64,000 nucleotides of DNA from Kosakonia sacchari (GCA_900109485.1 FOAY01000007.1:1-64000), one strand, 5' to 3'. Positions 1 to 9,875 are shown, counted from the first letter of the stretch. Numbers and translations: made by a program. The notes: a model not told the origin generated them from the letters alone.

Positions 1-17
1 TTGTAAAGAAATTCGGT

Positions 18-94
18 GGAGCGGTAGTTCAGTCGGTTAGAATACCTGCCTGTCACGCAGGGGGTCGCGGGTTCGAGTCCCGTCCGTTCCGCCA
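18..94 (+). tRNA. aspU: tRNA-Asp (anticodon GTC), first copy
   Basis: A complete 77-nt tRNA with the CCA end encoded. The acceptor stem starts GGAGCGG, the anticodon loop reads CTGTCAC and the T arm holds GGTTCGAGTCC. It is identical base for base to the second copy at 11965-12041. In E. coli aspU follows the rrnH rRNA operon and precedes dkgB, so an rRNA operon probably lies just outside the window on the left. An intrinsic terminator follows at once. Confidence 0.97.
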
Positions 95-102
95 CTTATT
101 TG

Positions 103-135
103 AAACCGTATCTCGTAAGAGATACGGTTTTTTTT
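103..135 (+). terminator. Intrinsic terminator after tRNA-Asp
   Basis: A perfect 12-bp stem (103-114 with 119-130) closes a GTAA loop and runs into a T tract. It would end transcription of the tRNA, and probably of the rRNA operon expected upstream. Because the left arm starts with A residues it may also serve the minus-strand ketosynthase gene. Confidence 0.85.
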
Positions 136-177
136 CGTCTGTTGATCGCGTAAAAAAGGGCAATCATGCCCTTTATG

Positions 178-1452
178 TTACTCCCAGCGTTTCAGCAGTA
201 AGCTGGCGTTTACGCCACCAAAACCAAACCCATTTGATAACGCATAGTGCATACGCTGAGGCTGTGCAGTAAGCGCAACCAGATGAAGCCCCACGGCTTC
301 ATCATCCGGGTGATGCAGATTCAATGTTGGCGGAACAACCTGCTCACGCAATGCCTGAATGGTGAAGATCGCTTCAATTCCTCCCGCCGCTCCGAGCAGG
401 TGACCGGTTGCCGATTTCGTTGAAGTAATGGCTACCTGATGTGTTCCAAACACGCTTTTAATCGCGGCCAGCTCCCCTTTATCTCCAACCTGCGTTGACG
501 TGGCATGGGCATTAATATGCTGAATATCTGTCGGGCTAATACCTGCCTGCTTAATAGCTGCTTCCATCGCCCGACGCGCGCCGTTACCATCTTCTGGCCC
601 GGCAGTGAGATGATGTGCATCGGCACTGGTACCATATCCGACCAATTCCGCCAGCGGCGTAGCGCCTCGCGCCAGAGCGTGCTCCAGAGATTCAATAACG
701 ACGATACCTGAACCTTCTCCCATCACAAAACCGTCACGATCGCGATCAAAAGGCCGTGATGCCGCCTCGGGGTGATCATTAAAACTGCTGGATAATGCTT
801 TTGCCGCAGCAAAACCGCCAAGACTGACACGGTGGATCGCGGCCTCGCTTCCGCCGCACAGTGCAATATCCGCTTCACCGGCGCGAATCATTCGTGCTGC
901 ATCGCCAATTGCCTGCGCTCCTGCTGCGCAGGCAGTAACAGGCGCGCCAATCGGACCACGAAAACCGTGGGCAATAGAAACGTGACCAGCAGCCAGGTTG
1001 GCGAGAAAGGAAGGGATGGTAAAGGGGGAAAGACGGCGCGGCCCGCGAGTATCAGTGGTGCGTACGGCATTAGCGATCTCATTGAAACCGCCAATACCGG
1101 TAGCAATCACTGTTGCGGTGCGGTCTCTTTCAGCTTGATCTTCTGGAAACCAATCCGCCTGAGAGAGCGCTTCCTGCGCCGCCACCATCGCAAATTCTAT
1201 AAAGCGATCCATTTTTTTCCGTTCCTTTGATGGGATCGCTACTGAGGGATCGAATCCATGTAGCGGATCATCTTCAATGGAAGGAACCTGTCCCGCAACT
1301 TTACAGGCAATATCTTCCACGATCTCCTCATCGAGTCGGGAGATCCCAGATTTTCCCTGCAATAATGCTTGCCAGACATGCGACACGCCGCAGCCAAGTG
1401 GGCTGACGATCCCCATTCCTGTCACGACGACGCGCTTTGTTGGAACGCTCAT
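178..1452 (-). CDS. Beta-ketoacyl-ACP synthase II-like protein (FabF paralogue)
   Basis: A 424-aa thiolase-fold condensing enzyme of the KAS II (FabF) type, which joins malonyl-ACP to an acyl-ACP. The catalytic residues are visible: Cys175 in the -VTACAAG- nucleophile loop, His316 in -NAHATST- and His351 in -SATGHLL-, with Lys346 just before it. The C-terminal glycine-rich -NGFGFGGVN- is present. No fabD, fabG or acpP accompanies it, so it is not the housekeeping fabF. It is the last gene of a minus-strand set with an EmrB-type transporter (20 bp away), an EmrA-type adaptor and an HxlR regulator. A role in making or modifying an exported acyl compound, or in adjusting membrane lipids, is inference. 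Confidence in the family is high; the physiological role is unknown. Confidence 0.88.
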   Translation of the reverse strand: MSVPTKRVVVTGMGIVSPLGCGVSHVWQALLQGKSGISRLDEEIVEDIACKVAGQVPSIEDDPLHGFDPSVAIPSKERKKMDRFIEFAMVAAQEALSQADWFPEDQAERDRTATVIATGIGGFNEIANAVRTTDTRGPRRLSPFTIPSFLANLAAGHVSIAHGFRGPIGAPVTACAAGAQAIGDAARMIRAGEADIALCGGSEAAIHRVSLGGFAAAKALSSSFNDHPEAASRPFDRDRDGFVMGEGSGIVVIESLEHALARGATPLAELVGYGTSADAHHLTAGPEDGNGARRAMEAAIKQAGISPTDIQHINAHATSTQVGDKGELAAIKSVFGTHQVAITSTKSATGHLLGAAGGIEAIFTIQALREQVVPPTLNLHHPDDEAVGLHLVALTAQPQRMHYALSNGFGFGGVNASLLLKRWE

Positions 1453-1471
1453 AACTCTTTCTCCTGAACTA

Positions 1472-3034
1472 TCATGGTGTCTGCGGCTTTTTCATGAATG
1501 GAACAAGCAACGCAGCAATCAAAAAACCCAGCATAATTAACCAGAATGCATCCGAGAAAGCCTGTGTCCGCGCCTCCCGCATCGCTAATGCCGAAAGATT
1601 TTTCAGTGCGGCACTGTTGGCTATTTCCGGCGAAACGCCCTGGCTCATCAACCGGTTGGTACTGTTTTGAATGAAATCCGTCACTGGAAGGCTGGCGTTA
1701 TTGAGATGATCGGCAAGGCGGCTATAGTGAAAATTGGTTCGGTCATTGATCACTGTGCCGCACAGGGCGATACCAATGGCGCCACCGAGGTTGCGCATCA
1801 AATTAAACAGCCCGGATGCCAGTTTCAGGCGCGTGGGCGGCAGACTACCCAGCGTAAGTGTGACCGTTGGTGCGACGGCAAACTGTTGCGCCAGCCCGCG
1901 AAATGCCTGCGGCAACAGCAGCTCCTGCGCTCCCCATTCATGGGTGAGAGGAATAAAGCTGTACATCGAAACCGCAAATCCCAGCAACCCCGCCATTAAC
2001 AGCCAGCGTAAATCAACACGGTTGGCCAGCCAGGCATAAAACGGTATCGAGAGCACCTGGAACAAACCGGTAGAAAAAACCGCCAGACCGATTTCCAGCG
2101 CGCTGTAACCGCGAACCATCCCAAGAAACAGCGGAGTTAAATAGATCGTAGCAAAGATGCCGACCCCTGCCATAAACGAGAAATAGCAGCCCAGCGTAAA
2201 GGTTCTGTCCTGCAATGCCCGAAGATCCATCACCGGTTGCGCATGACGAAGGGTACGCACAATAAAAGCAATGCCACACAGCAACGCTATCCAGCCGGTA
2301 GTCGCCAGCGTTGTATCATCAAACCAACCCCAGCGTGGCCCTTCCTCAAGGGTGTACTCCAGGCACCCCAGTGAAACGGCGAGCAGGATAATGCTCAGGT
2401 AATCAGCTCCGCGCAGAAGCGAAGGGTCAGGCGTATCGATTTTTACCAATAGCGGAACCGCAACGGTGATGTAAATTCCGGGCAGAATGTTGATAAAAAA
2501 AAGCCAGTGCCAGTTAAAATTTTCGGTTATCCAGCCACCGACCGTTGGGCCAAGAGTCGGCGCCAGCGATGCCAGGCCGCCAATCGTTGCCGCGGCGATG
2601 ACACGTTGTTTACCCTGGAAAAAAGCAAACGCTGTCGTAAAAACCAGTGGGATCATTGAACCACCCGCCAGGCCTTGCAGGGCGCGGAAAGCGATCATGC
2701 TTTGAATATTCCATGCCCAGCCGCACAGCAGGCTCATCACGGTGAAACCGGCCGCAGAAGCGGCAAACAGCCAGCGTGTTGACATAACCCGTGCCAGCCA
2801 GCCGGAGAGAGGAATAATGATGATTTCTGCGATCAGGTAACTGGTCTGGACCCACACCGTTTCATCGTCGCCAGCAGAGAGTCCACCGCCAATGTCCCGC
2901 AGTGAAGCTGAAACAATCTGAATATCAATAAGCGCGATGAACATGCCCACGCACATGCTGGCGAAGGCAAACACTTTCTGGCCGACCGGCATTGAAATGC
3001 CTTGTGACAGCGGTATTGTGCCAGTGCTGCTCAT
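1472..3034 (-). CDS. DHA2-family MFS efflux permease (EmrB-like)
   Basis: A 520-aa inner-membrane protein with about 14 hydrophobic segments, the hallmark of the drug:H+ antiporter-2 family. Residues near the N-terminus (-VWVQTSYLIAEIII- and -PLSGWLARVMSTRWLF-) match the EmrB motif A region. Its start overlaps the stop of the EmrA-like gene by 4 bp, so the two are translationally coupled and should form a pump that needs an outer-membrane channel such as TolC, which is not encoded here. EmrB family members export hydrophobic drugs and uncouplers; the substrate here cannot be read from sequence. Confidence 0.9.
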   Translation of the reverse strand: MSSTGTIPLSQGISMPVGQKVFAFASMCVGMFIALIDIQIVSASLRDIGGGLSAGDDETVWVQTSYLIAEIIIIPLSGWLARVMSTRWLFAASAAGFTVMSLLCGWAWNIQSMIAFRALQGLAGGSMIPLVFTTAFAFFQGKQRVIAAATIGGLASLAPTLGPTVGGWITENFNWHWLFFINILPGIYITVAVPLLVKIDTPDPSLLRGADYLSIILLAVSLGCLEYTLEEGPRWGWFDDTTLATTGWIALLCGIAFIVRTLRHAQPVMDLRALQDRTFTLGCYFSFMAGVGIFATIYLTPLFLGMVRGYSALEIGLAVFSTGLFQVLSIPFYAWLANRVDLRWLLMAGLLGFAVSMYSFIPLTHEWGAQELLLPQAFRGLAQQFAVAPTVTLTLGSLPPTRLKLASGLFNLMRNLGGAIGIALCGTVINDRTNFHYSRLADHLNNASLPVTDFIQNSTNRLMSQGVSPEIANSAALKNLSALAMREARTQAFSDAFWLIMLGFLIAALLVPFMKKPQTP

Positions 3035-4074
3035 TGCGAGCTCTTTTCATCAACAGTGACGACGACAGAAAGCCCCGGACGCAATACATCAAGTTTCGCC
3101 GCATCACCTTCCAGCGCGATACGTACAGGAACACGCTGAACGATTTTGGTGAAATTTCCGGTAGCATTTTCTGCCGGGAGAATGCTAAACCGCGAGCCAG
3201 TTGCCGGTGAAACGCTGGCAACATGGCCATGGAAAATATGACCCGGCAAAACATCGGCCACGATAGTGGCGCTTTGCCCTGGACGCATATGCGCCAACTG
3301 GCTCTCTTTAAAATTGGCATCAATCCATAAACCGTCAGCGGGAACCAGCGAAAGCAATTGCGTTCCGCTGTTGACGAAGGAGCCGGACCACGCTCGACGG
3401 TTACCGATCACGCCATCAAACGGTGCCCGAATTTCGATATAACTGAGATTTAATCGTGCTATCGCAAGGCTGGCCTGCGCTTGTACCAGCGCGGCTTGCG
3501 TCTGTTTTTCTTTGGCGTTCAGCACTAATAACTGGCGTTCAGCGACCGTCGTATCCGCCTGCGCTTTGCTCTCTTCCGCACGGGCGCGACGATAATCCGC
3601 AGAGGCATTTTCCCGCACCTGGGCGGAAACGGCACTGGACATCACCAGCGCGTTATAGCGGCGATTGTCGTTTGCGGACTTTTCCGTAACGGCTCTGGCT
3701 GCCGTCAGAGAAGCGGCCGAACCTTCAATGGTGGCCATTTGCAATTGTCGGGTGGCATCAATGTCGGCCAGCGCGGCCTGCTGGGCGGCAACTTCACCAA
3801 TGGCCTGTTCAACGGCGGCCTGGTAGTCGCGATCGTCAAGACGGATCAACAGATCGCCTCTCTTCACTAACATATTGTCCTGAACCGCGATCTGCTGGAT
3901 ATAGCCGGAAACTTTGCTGGAAATGGCACTGATATCCCCACCGACATAGGCATCATCAGTCGACTGAATAAAACGCCCGCTTTGCCACCAGTAAACGCCG
4001 TAGCTTGCACCCGCCAACAACCCTGCCGTCAGTGCTATCAGCACCAGCATTTTTTTCTTTTTATTCAACGTCAT
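3031..4074 (-). CDS. HlyD/EmrA-family membrane fusion protein
   Basis: A periplasmic adaptor of about 347 aa with one N-terminal membrane anchor after a lysine-rich start (MTLNKKKKML-), a biotinyl-lipoyl-like barrel (-DDAYVGGDISAISSKVSGYI-), a long helical hairpin rich in Ala/Gln (roughly residues 95-200) and a second half-barrel (-IRAPFDGVIGN-). It would bridge the EmrB-like permease to TolC. An ATG five codons upstream (4089) is also possible; neither start has a clear Shine-Dalgarno sequence. Both overlap the end of the HxlR gene, by 14 or 29 bp, which suggests coupling. Confidence 0.88.
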   Translation of the reverse strand: MTLNKKKKMLVLIALTAGLLAGASYGVYWWQSGRFIQSTDDAYVGGDISAISSKVSGYIQQIAVQDNMLVKRGDLLIRLDDRDYQAAVEQAIGEVAAQQAALADIDATRQLQMATIEGSAASLTAARAVTEKSANDNRRYNALVMSSAVSAQVRENASADYRRARAEESKAQADTTVAERQLLVLNAKEKQTQAALVQAQASLAIARLNLSYIEIRAPFDGVIGNRRAWSGSFVNSGTQLLSLVPADGLWIDANFKESQLAHMRPGQSATIVADVLPGHIFHGHVASVSPATGSRFSILPAENATGNFTKIVQRVPVRIALEGDAAKLDVLRPGLSVVVTVDEKSSQ

Positions 4075-4615
4075 GATCGCGGCTCGCATAGTGTTGCGGT
4101 ACGAATTTCTGCGTGTTATCGCCAGCCCGTTTTCGTAGCAGATAGTCGTGGCGGTAGTGGATCATCGGTGATGCCGCAGGGCCTGGAACCAGGGTGTATT
4201 TCTCCGGCGTGATGGGCTCACCGGTCGCTTTATCTACCAGGATTGCCTGGACCTGGCGCTGTGTTTCACGTTCAACCAGCTGAATTTGTGCCCCTTCCGG
4301 GGAAAAGTGGCGATTTCCCCATTCAGCCAGCGCAAGGATCACCGGGCGGAAGTCGCGTCCGAGCTGCGTCAAATGGTATTCGTAACGTGGTGGCGTGTTG
4401 CTATAGCTCACCTTTTCCAGTAATCCGTCATCCACCAGTTCTTTCAGGCGGCGAGAGAGAATATTCGGAGCAACGTTGGTGCTTTTCTGGAACTCATCAA
4501 AGCGCGTGAAACCGGCAAACGCGTCGCGCAGGATTATCATGCTCCAGCTATCGCCAATGCGTCCCAGACTGCGGGCGATGGGGCAGGGAGCAGTGCAAAG
4601 CGGTTCATTTTTCAT
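4061..4615 (-). CDS. HxlR-family winged-helix transcriptional regulator
   Basis: A 184-aa protein whose first 110 residues form an HxlR winged helix: -CPIARSLGRIGDSWSMIILRD- followed by the recognition region -NILSRRLKELVDDGLL-. The family's N-terminal cysteine (in -LCTAPCPIA-) is present. HxlR proteins commonly sense electrophiles or redox compounds and repress adjacent oxidoreductase or efflux genes. It is first in the operon with the efflux pair and the ketosynthase. It is divergent from dkgB, an aldo-keto reductase, and a 7-bp inverted repeat lies between them. The C-terminal 70 residues extend beyond the HTH and I do not recognise them. Confidence 0.9.
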   Translation of the reverse strand: MKNEPLCTAPCPIARSLGRIGDSWSMIILRDAFAGFTRFDEFQKSTNVAPNILSRRLKELVDDGLLEKVSYSNTPPRYEYHLTQLGRDFRPVILALAEWGNRHFSPEGAQIQLVERETQRQVQAILVDKATGEPITPEKYTLVPGPAASPMIHYRHDYLLRKRAGDNTQKFVPQHYASRDHDVE

Positions 4616-4660
4616 TATCTGGCCTGGAAATTTGCTGTGTCATTGCGCTCACGGTGACAT

Positions 4661-4685
4661 AGTAACTATCAAAATGCAAGTTACT
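4661..4685. promoter_or_regulatory. Candidate HxlR operator
   Basis: AGTAACT and its exact complement AGTTACT are separated by 11 bp, located 46 bp upstream of the HxlR start and about 130 bp upstream of dkgB. HxlR dimers bind inverted repeats of this size in front of their own genes. Binding, and any effect on dkgB, are inference. Confidence 0.5.
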
Positions 4686-4815
4686 CAGCGCGCGTGTTCC
4701 CGCCGAACTATTGCTTCTCAGGCAAAAATCCTCTGCTTTTTATGCTCTTTTTCCTTACCCGGCGCCTGGTAATAATCTGCGCACTGACTTAGTAAGCGAC
4801 GAAAGAGGAATTTTT

Positions 4816-5619
4816 ATGTCTATCCCTGCATTTGGTCTGGGTACCTTCCGTTTAACGGATGAAGCGGTGATCGCTTCGGTAAAAAATGCCCTTGAATTGG
4901 GTTATCGCGTGATTGATACCGCACAGATTTACGGTAATGAAGAAGCGATTGGTAAAGCACTTGCTGAAAGCGGTGTGGCGCGTGAAGAGCTGTTTATCAC
5001 CACCAAGATCTGGACGGAAAATCTGGGTGAAGCAAAGCTGATCCCAAGCCTGAAAGAGAGCCTGAAAAAACTGGGCACTGATTATGTTGATCTGACGCTG
5101 ATCCACTGGCCGTCTCCAGGCGCAGAAGTACCGGTTGCAGTCTCTATGCTGGAGCTGATGAAGGCAAAAGCGCAGGGTCTGACCCGTCAGATTGGTATAT
5201 CTAACTTCACCATCCCCTTGATGGAAGAAGCGATTGCGGCGGTGGGAGCAGAGAATATCGCGACCAACCAGATTGAACTCTCGCCGTATCTGCAAAACCG
5301 CAAAGTGGTTGACTGGGCGAAACAGCACGGTATTCATATCACCTCTTACATGACGCTGGCTTATGGTAAGGCGCTGAAAGATGAAGTGATTGGCCGTATC
5401 GCGCAGAAACATAACGCTACGCCAGCACAGGTGATCCTGGCTTGGGCGATGGGGGAAGGTTATGCAGTGATCCCGTCTTCCACTAAGCGTGAAAACCTTG
5501 CCAGTAACCTACAGTCGCAGACACTCAAACTGGATGCAGCAGACAAAGCGGCAATTGCCGAGCTGGATTGCAATGATCGCCTGGTCAGCCCGGAAGGGCT
5601 TGCGCCGAACTGGGATTAA
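4816..5619 (+). CDS. dkgB: 2,5-diketo-D-gluconate reductase B / methylglyoxal reductase
   Basis: A 267-aa aldo-keto reductase, the same length as E. coli DkgB. It reduces 2,5-diketogluconate and other reactive carbonyls such as methylglyoxal with NADPH. The AKR signature begins [14 protein letters not shown] (catalytic Asp and Tyr), followed by [10 protein letters not shown] (Lys) and [10 protein letters not shown] (His). The C-terminal [15 protein letters not shown] binds the NADP phosphate. The ATG at 4816 was chosen because AGAGGA precedes it and it gives the family length; the frame is open further upstream. In E. coli it directly follows aspU; here a 4.5-kb cassette intervenes. Confidence 0.95.
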   Translation: MSIPAFGLGTFRLTDEAVIASVKNALELGYRVIDTAQIYGNEEAIGKALAESGVAREELFITTKIWTENLGEAKLIPSLKESLKKLGTDYVDLTLIHWPSPGAEVPVAVSMLELMKAKAQGLTRQIGISNFTIPLMEEAIAAVGAENIATNQIELSPYLQNRKVVDWAKQHGIHITSYMTLAYGKALKDEVIGRIAQKHNATPAQVILAWAMGEGYAVIPSSTKRENLASNLQSQTLKLDAADKAAIAELDCNDRLVSPEGLAPNWD

Positions 5620-5652
5620 GCGATGGAACAACGGGAGCCTGTGCTCCCGTTA

Positions 5653-6552
5653 TTACTTCTCTCCTGTCTGCGGTAAATGCTCGCTGACAAAATCGATAAA
5701 AGCGCGGATGCGGGTGCTCACTGCCCGGTCGCTGTAGTAGACGGCGCTGAAAGGCATTTCCACCGGCAGACGCTTATCCGCCAGCAAATCAACTAGCTCC
5801 CCACTTGCCAGTTCTTTGTCGATCATATAGTCCGACAGGCTGGCAATGCCATTTCCGCTCAGGCATAAATGTTTTAGCGTTTCACCGCTGTTCGACGCAA
5901 TATCAGGTGTTACTTCATACAGTTGACCATCGGCAGCGGCAATGGGCCAGACGTTAAGCGAAACCGGCTCGGTAAAACCAAGGCAGACGTGATTGCTTAA
6001 TTCTTCCACCGTTTCCGGTTTTCCGTGGCGAGCAATATATTCCGGCGAAGCGATAATTTTGCGATAGCTTTTAAACAGCGGACGGGCGCGCAGGCTGGAA
6101 TCGGTCAGTTTGCCTACGCGGATCGCAACATCCACTTTACGTTCGATCAGGTTGATAAAAGTTTCACTGGAGACCAGCGACAGTTTGATTTCCGGATAGC
6201 GCTCGCGAAACGGTTTTATCAACGGCATCAAAAAATGCAGCACCACAGGTGTTGCTGCGTCGATGCGTAACATACCGCTGGGCGTGGAGTTGGTCTCCAT
6301 GATCTCGGTTTCTGCTGCCGCCATCTCCTGCAATACGTTTTGTACGCGCCGAAAGTAGCGCTCGCCTTCTTCGGTCAGGCTGAGCTGGCGCGTGGTGCGA
6401 TTAAGCAAATTAACCCCAAGCTTATTTTCCAGCTTCTTTACCGCGCGGCTGATGGCCGAGTTGGCTTGTCCCAGGCGTTCCGCTGCCCGGCTGAAGCTGC
6501 CGCTTTCAACAACGGCAACAAAAATGGCGAGTTCTTCTGAGGTGGTTTTCAT
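5653..6552 (-). CDS. yafC: LysR-family regulator YafC
   Basis: A 299-aa LysR-type regulator. The N-terminal winged helix ([32 protein letters not shown], about residues 10-45, read in two parts) is followed by a periplasmic-binding-like effector domain. It lies tail to tail with dkgB and divergent from yafD, as in E. coli. The target genes and ligand of YafC are not established. Family assignment is certain; orthology rests on length and position. Confidence 0.92.
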   Translation of the reverse strand: MKTTSEELAIFVAVVESGSFSRAAERLGQANSAISRAVKKLENKLGVNLLNRTTRQLSLTEEGERYFRRVQNVLQEMAAAETEIMETNSTPSGMLRIDAATPVVLHFLMPLIKPFRERYPEIKLSLVSSETFINLIERKVDVAIRVGKLTDSSLRARPLFKSYRKIIASPEYIARHGKPETVEELSNHVCLGFTEPVSLNVWPIAAADGQLYEVTPDIASNSGETLKHLCLSGNGIASLSDYMIDKELASGELVDLLADKRLPVEMPFSAVYYSDRAVSTRIRAFIDFVSEHLPQTGEK

Positions 6553-6780
6553 TATTGCCTCTGTAGCAACATTTCAACGATATTTTTCATCCATAAGTTA
6601 TTTAACCATGTTGCCAGAGAGGGTGCCACGACGGCTATTCATTAGTGATGTCACTGAGTACTTACTCACCAGAACAGGGCATTTTTCTGGTGATTGAACG
6701 TTGAAACTCGGTGTTAAAATCCCTATAACTGAATGACCACCCGATGTTGGGGCGGATATCAAAGAGGTTTGAAGCCGAAA

Positions 6781-7581
6781 GTGCCAAAAAATACCTATGC
6801 CATGCGATATGTTGCCGGACAACCCGCGGAGCGAATCTTACCGCCGGGGTCTTTCGCGAGTATTGGCAAGGCGCTGCCCGCAGGCGTTCCGCTAAGCAGC
6901 GACGAAAAAATTCGCGTTCTGGTGTGGAATATTTTCAAGCAGCAGCGCGCGGAGTGGCTGTCGGTACTGCAAAATTTTGGTAAAGATGCGCATCTGGTTT
7001 TACTGCAGGAAGCGCAAACCACGCCGGAGCTGGTCCGGTTTGCGACCACTAACTATCTTGCGGCTGATCAGGTTCCCGCCTTTGTTTTACCGCAGCACCC
7101 TTCGGGAGTAATGACCCTTTCCTCGGCGCATCCGGTTTATTGCTGCCCGCTACGCGAACGTGAGCCGATCTTACGTCTGGCAAAATCGGCGTTAGTCACT
7201 GTTTACCCGTTGCCTGATTTACGCAATCTGATGGTCGTAAATGTGCATGCGGTGAATTTCAGCCTTGGCGTGGACGTTTACAGCAAGCAATTACTGCCAA
7301 TTGGCGATCAGATATTGCGTCATCACGGGCCGGTGATCATGGCCGGCGATTTTAATGCCTGGAGCCGTCCGCGCATGAATGCTCTGTACCGCTTCACCCG
7401 GGATATGTCTCTGCGGCAGGTGCGCTTTACCGACGACAATCGCCGGCGTGCCTTTGGTCGACCGCTCGATTTTATCTTTTACCGCGGGTTAAACGTGGAG
7501 GAAGCTTCAGTCCTGGTGACCCGCGCGTCGGATCATAACCCACTGCTGGTGGAGTTTAGCCCTGGCAAAGCCGGGAAGTAA
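6781..7581 (+). CDS. yafD: Endonuclease/exonuclease/phosphatase family protein YafD
   Basis: A 266-aa protein of the DNase I-like EEP superfamily. Motifs: -VWNIFKQQ- (Asn), -LVLLQEAQT- (metal-binding Glu), [10 protein letters not shown] (Asp/Asn) and [10 protein letters not shown] (C-terminal Asp-His). The GTG at 6781 gives exactly the E. coli length; the reading frame is open upstream to 6733 but lacks a good ribosome site there. The substrate is unknown. In E. coli yafE follows; here the next gene is mltD, in the opposite direction, so yafE is missing. Confidence 0.92.
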   Translation: MPKNTYAMRYVAGQPAERILPPGSFASIGKALPAGVPLSSDEKIRVLVWNIFKQQRAEWLSVLQNFGKDAHLVLLQEAQTTPELVRFATTNYLAADQVPAFVLPQHPSGVMTLSSAHPVYCCPLREREPILRLAKSALVTVYPLPDLRNLMVVNVHAVNFSLGVDVYSKQLLPIGDQILRHHGPVIMAGDFNAWSRPRMNALYRFTRDMSLRQVRFTDDNRRRAFGRPLDFIFYRGLNVEEASVLVTRASDHNPLLVEFSPGKAGK

Positions 7582-7600
7582 CACGGCGAAAAGGCAAAAA

Positions 7601-7629
7601 AAAAGCACCGTGGGGAACGGTGCTTTTTT
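7601..7629. terminator. Bidirectional terminator between yafD and mltD
   Basis: An 11-bp perfect stem (7601-7611 with 7617-7627) carries A residues on the left and T residues on the right, so it can end transcription of both converging genes. Confidence 0.88.
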
Positions 7630-7641
7630 AATTGGCTTAAA

Positions 7642-9012
7642 TCAGGAATCCGGCGTGGCGCTGTTTTTCACAAAGAGCGTCAGTTGATCCCCAGGCTGCA
7701 AATTATCCGTATCGTTGTTCCAGCGCATTACATCCTGGATATTAACGCCGTGACGTTTTGCGATACTCGATAGCGAATCACCTTTGCGCACGCGATACGT
7801 AATGCTGTCGCTGTTGCGGGCAAGACGCTGCGCACTGCTGCCTGCGCCAACCGTCAGGTTCTGACCGATTTTCAGGTTTGCGCCGCGAAGGTTATTCCAC
7901 TGCTGGAGATCCTTCGTGGTCACGCCGAGGCGTGAGGCAATCGCTGAAAGCGTGTCGCCTGAACGAACTTTGTAGCTGCGACTGGTCAGCGGGGTGTTCT
8001 CCGCCACCAGGGTTGGCTGTACAGCGGCGATTTCGCCGGAGGCCAGAGATTCACGCAGTTGATCGGCGTGTTTCTTCGGTACCATCACGTACTGTGGCCC
8101 AACGGAACCGAGCGTGGAACCTTTAACGCCAGCGTTAAAGGTTTTCAGCTTGTTCACAGAGATGCCAGCCATTTCCGCCAGTTGAGCAACTTCAACCGGG
8201 CTGCTCAATCTGACTCGCGCCAGGGCACGACTTTCGTCCGGCGTTGGCAAATTAACGCCATAACGCTTGCTGTTCTTGAGAATATCGCTCAATGCCAGCA
8301 TTTTCGGCACGTAAATTTTGGTTTCCTGCGGCAGTGAGAGCGACCAAAAATCAGTGGGTTTACCCCGTGCTTTGTTCGCTTTCATTGCCTTCAGTACACG
8401 CCCTTCGCCGCTGTTATAGGCGGCAACGGTCAGTAACCAGTCGCCGTCGAACATACGATTCAGACGCTGCATCATGTCGAGTGCGGCTGTTGTAGACGCC
8501 ACAATGTCACGACGAGCATCGTAGCTGCGTGTCTGTTTTAAACCATAATTTCGCCCAGTGCTCGGAATGATCTGCCAAATGCCTGCGGCATTGGCGCCAG
8601 ACGTCGCGTGTGGGTTAAAAGCGCTCTCCACTATGGGTAGTAGTACCAGTTCCATGGGCATGTTACGTTTTTTAACTTGCCCTGCTATCCAGTACATATA
8701 CGGCTCTGCCCGTAAAGTTACATCGTGGAGATAGCTCTTATTGCTTAAATACTTCAGTTTCTGTTCGCGAATCCGGGCATTTTCCGGAATTCCCATCTTT
8801 AGCTCGTCGCTAATGGAGGTCCACAAGTCACTGTTATCCTGGGCGGCAAATGTTCCATCGTCCATCCACCGCGCCTGACTAGTAAACTTCCCTGCTTCCC
8901 CTTGACCAGCTGCAGAAAGGCTCTGTGCGTGCTGTTGGACCGTGCCGTCGTGCTTAGACGCCTGGCACCCCACGAGCAGGACAGAGGCGAATAATATCGC
9001 TTTTGCCTTCAT
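7642..9012 (-). CDS. mltD: Membrane-bound lytic murein transglycosylase D
   Basis: A 456-aa outer-membrane lipoprotein that cleaves peptidoglycan glycan strands to 1,6-anhydro products. The signal peptide ends in lipobox -LLVGC- (Cys16). The SLT domain carries catalytic Glu129 in -PIVESAFNP-, followed by -GANAAGIWQIIP- and -VAAYNSGEGRV-. Two LysM peptidoglycan-binding repeats end the protein: -YKVRSGDTLSAIASRLGV- and -YRVRKGDSLSSIAKRHGV-. E. coli MltD is 452 aa. It is followed in its direction by the bidirectional terminator at 7601-7629. Confidence 0.96.
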   Translation of the reverse strand: MKAKAILFASVLLVGCQASKHDGTVQQHAQSLSAAGQGEAGKFTSQARWMDDGTFAAQDNSDLWTSISDELKMGIPENARIREQKLKYLSNKSYLHDVTLRAEPYMYWIAGQVKKRNMPMELVLLPIVESAFNPHATSGANAAGIWQIIPSTGRNYGLKQTRSYDARRDIVASTTAALDMMQRLNRMFDGDWLLTVAAYNSGEGRVLKAMKANKARGKPTDFWSLSLPQETKIYVPKMLALSDILKNSKRYGVNLPTPDESRALARVRLSSPVEVAQLAEMAGISVNKLKTFNAGVKGSTLGSVGPQYVMVPKKHADQLRESLASGEIAAVQPTLVAENTPLTSRSYKVRSGDTLSAIASRLGVTTKDLQQWNNLRGANLKIGQNLTVGAGSSAQRLARNSDSITYRVRKGDSLSSIAKRHGVNIQDVMRWNNDTDNLQPGDQLTLFVKNSATPDS

Positions 9013-9086
9013 GTGTGTGTCAATAGTAGTTGCTTAAAAGACGAGCGATAATAACGGCGCAGCTCAGAAAAGGCAACCAGGAAATA

Positions 9087-9842
9087 TCAGAAGTTATCTT
9101 TCTTTGCCCGTAACCATGCGAAACGCTCTTCAGGGTGTTGCAAATTTGTTTCTTTGTTAATTACATCAATTAAATCAATATCTTTGGTTCGTAAAAATAA
9201 ATTAATTCGACGCTCGTTTTTCAGAATTACGGGTAGTGTTTTTTGATTTTTTGCACGTAACTCCTTCACTTCTCGATAGTATTCGTTAAGTACAGGATCC
9301 CCCGGCAGGATACTGATTGCAAACTTCATATTTCCTAAAGTGTATTCATGTGCGCAACAAATGACCGTCTCATCCGGAAGGTCGTTTATCTTACAAAACG
9401 ATTGATACATCTGGGTTGCCGTACCTTCGAAAAGCCTGCCGCATCCGCCGGAAAAGAGCGTGTCGCCGCAAAATAGATAAGGAAAGCTGAAGAAACAGAT
9501 ATGTCCTAAAGTGTGACCGGGCGTGGCGAATATAGAGAATTCGTGCCCCAAAACAGAAACGACCTGGCCATCAGCAACAATATGCGTAGCACCTTTATCT
9601 TGCGTCTCTGCGGGCCCGTACACCACAACGTCGGGATACCGCTGGCGCAGCTCTTTCACGCCGCCAACGTGGTCATTATGATGATGTGTTAAGAAGATGG
9701 CTTCCGGCTGCCATTGTTTCTCTTCAAGGGTTTGCAGCACCGGCGCGGCTTCGCCCGGATCGACAATCAGGCAGCGTCCGTTATCATTGTTCAGTACCCA
9801 GATGTAGTTATCCTGGAAGGCGGGAATACTGTTAAGATTCAT
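9087..9842 (-). CDS. gloB: Hydroxyacylglutathione hydrolase (glyoxalase II)
   Basis: A 251-aa metallo-beta-lactamase-fold hydrolase that converts S-lactoylglutathione to lactate and glutathione, the second step of methylglyoxal removal. The metal motif [10 protein letters not shown] (His53, His55, Asp57, His58) is intact, with further ligands in -TPGHTLGHI- and [11 protein letters not shown] and the C-terminal glutathione-binding segment. It is divergent from yafS over a 33-bp gap. DkgB in the same window also handles methylglyoxal. Confidence 0.96.
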   Translation of the reverse strand: MNLNSIPAFQDNYIWVLNNDNGRCLIVDPGEAAPVLQTLEEKQWQPEAIFLTHHHNDHVGGVKELRQRYPDVVVYGPAETQDKGATHIVADGQVVSVLGHEFSIFATPGHTLGHICFFSFPYLFCGDTLFSGGCGRLFEGTATQMYQSFCKINDLPDETVICCAHEYTLGNMKFAISILPGDPVLNEYYREVKELRAKNQKTLPVILKNERRINLFLRTKDIDLIDVINKETNLQHPEERFAWLRAKKDNF

Positions 9843-9875
9843 AAAATACCTCTCAAAGCGGAGCGGAAGGTGGTG

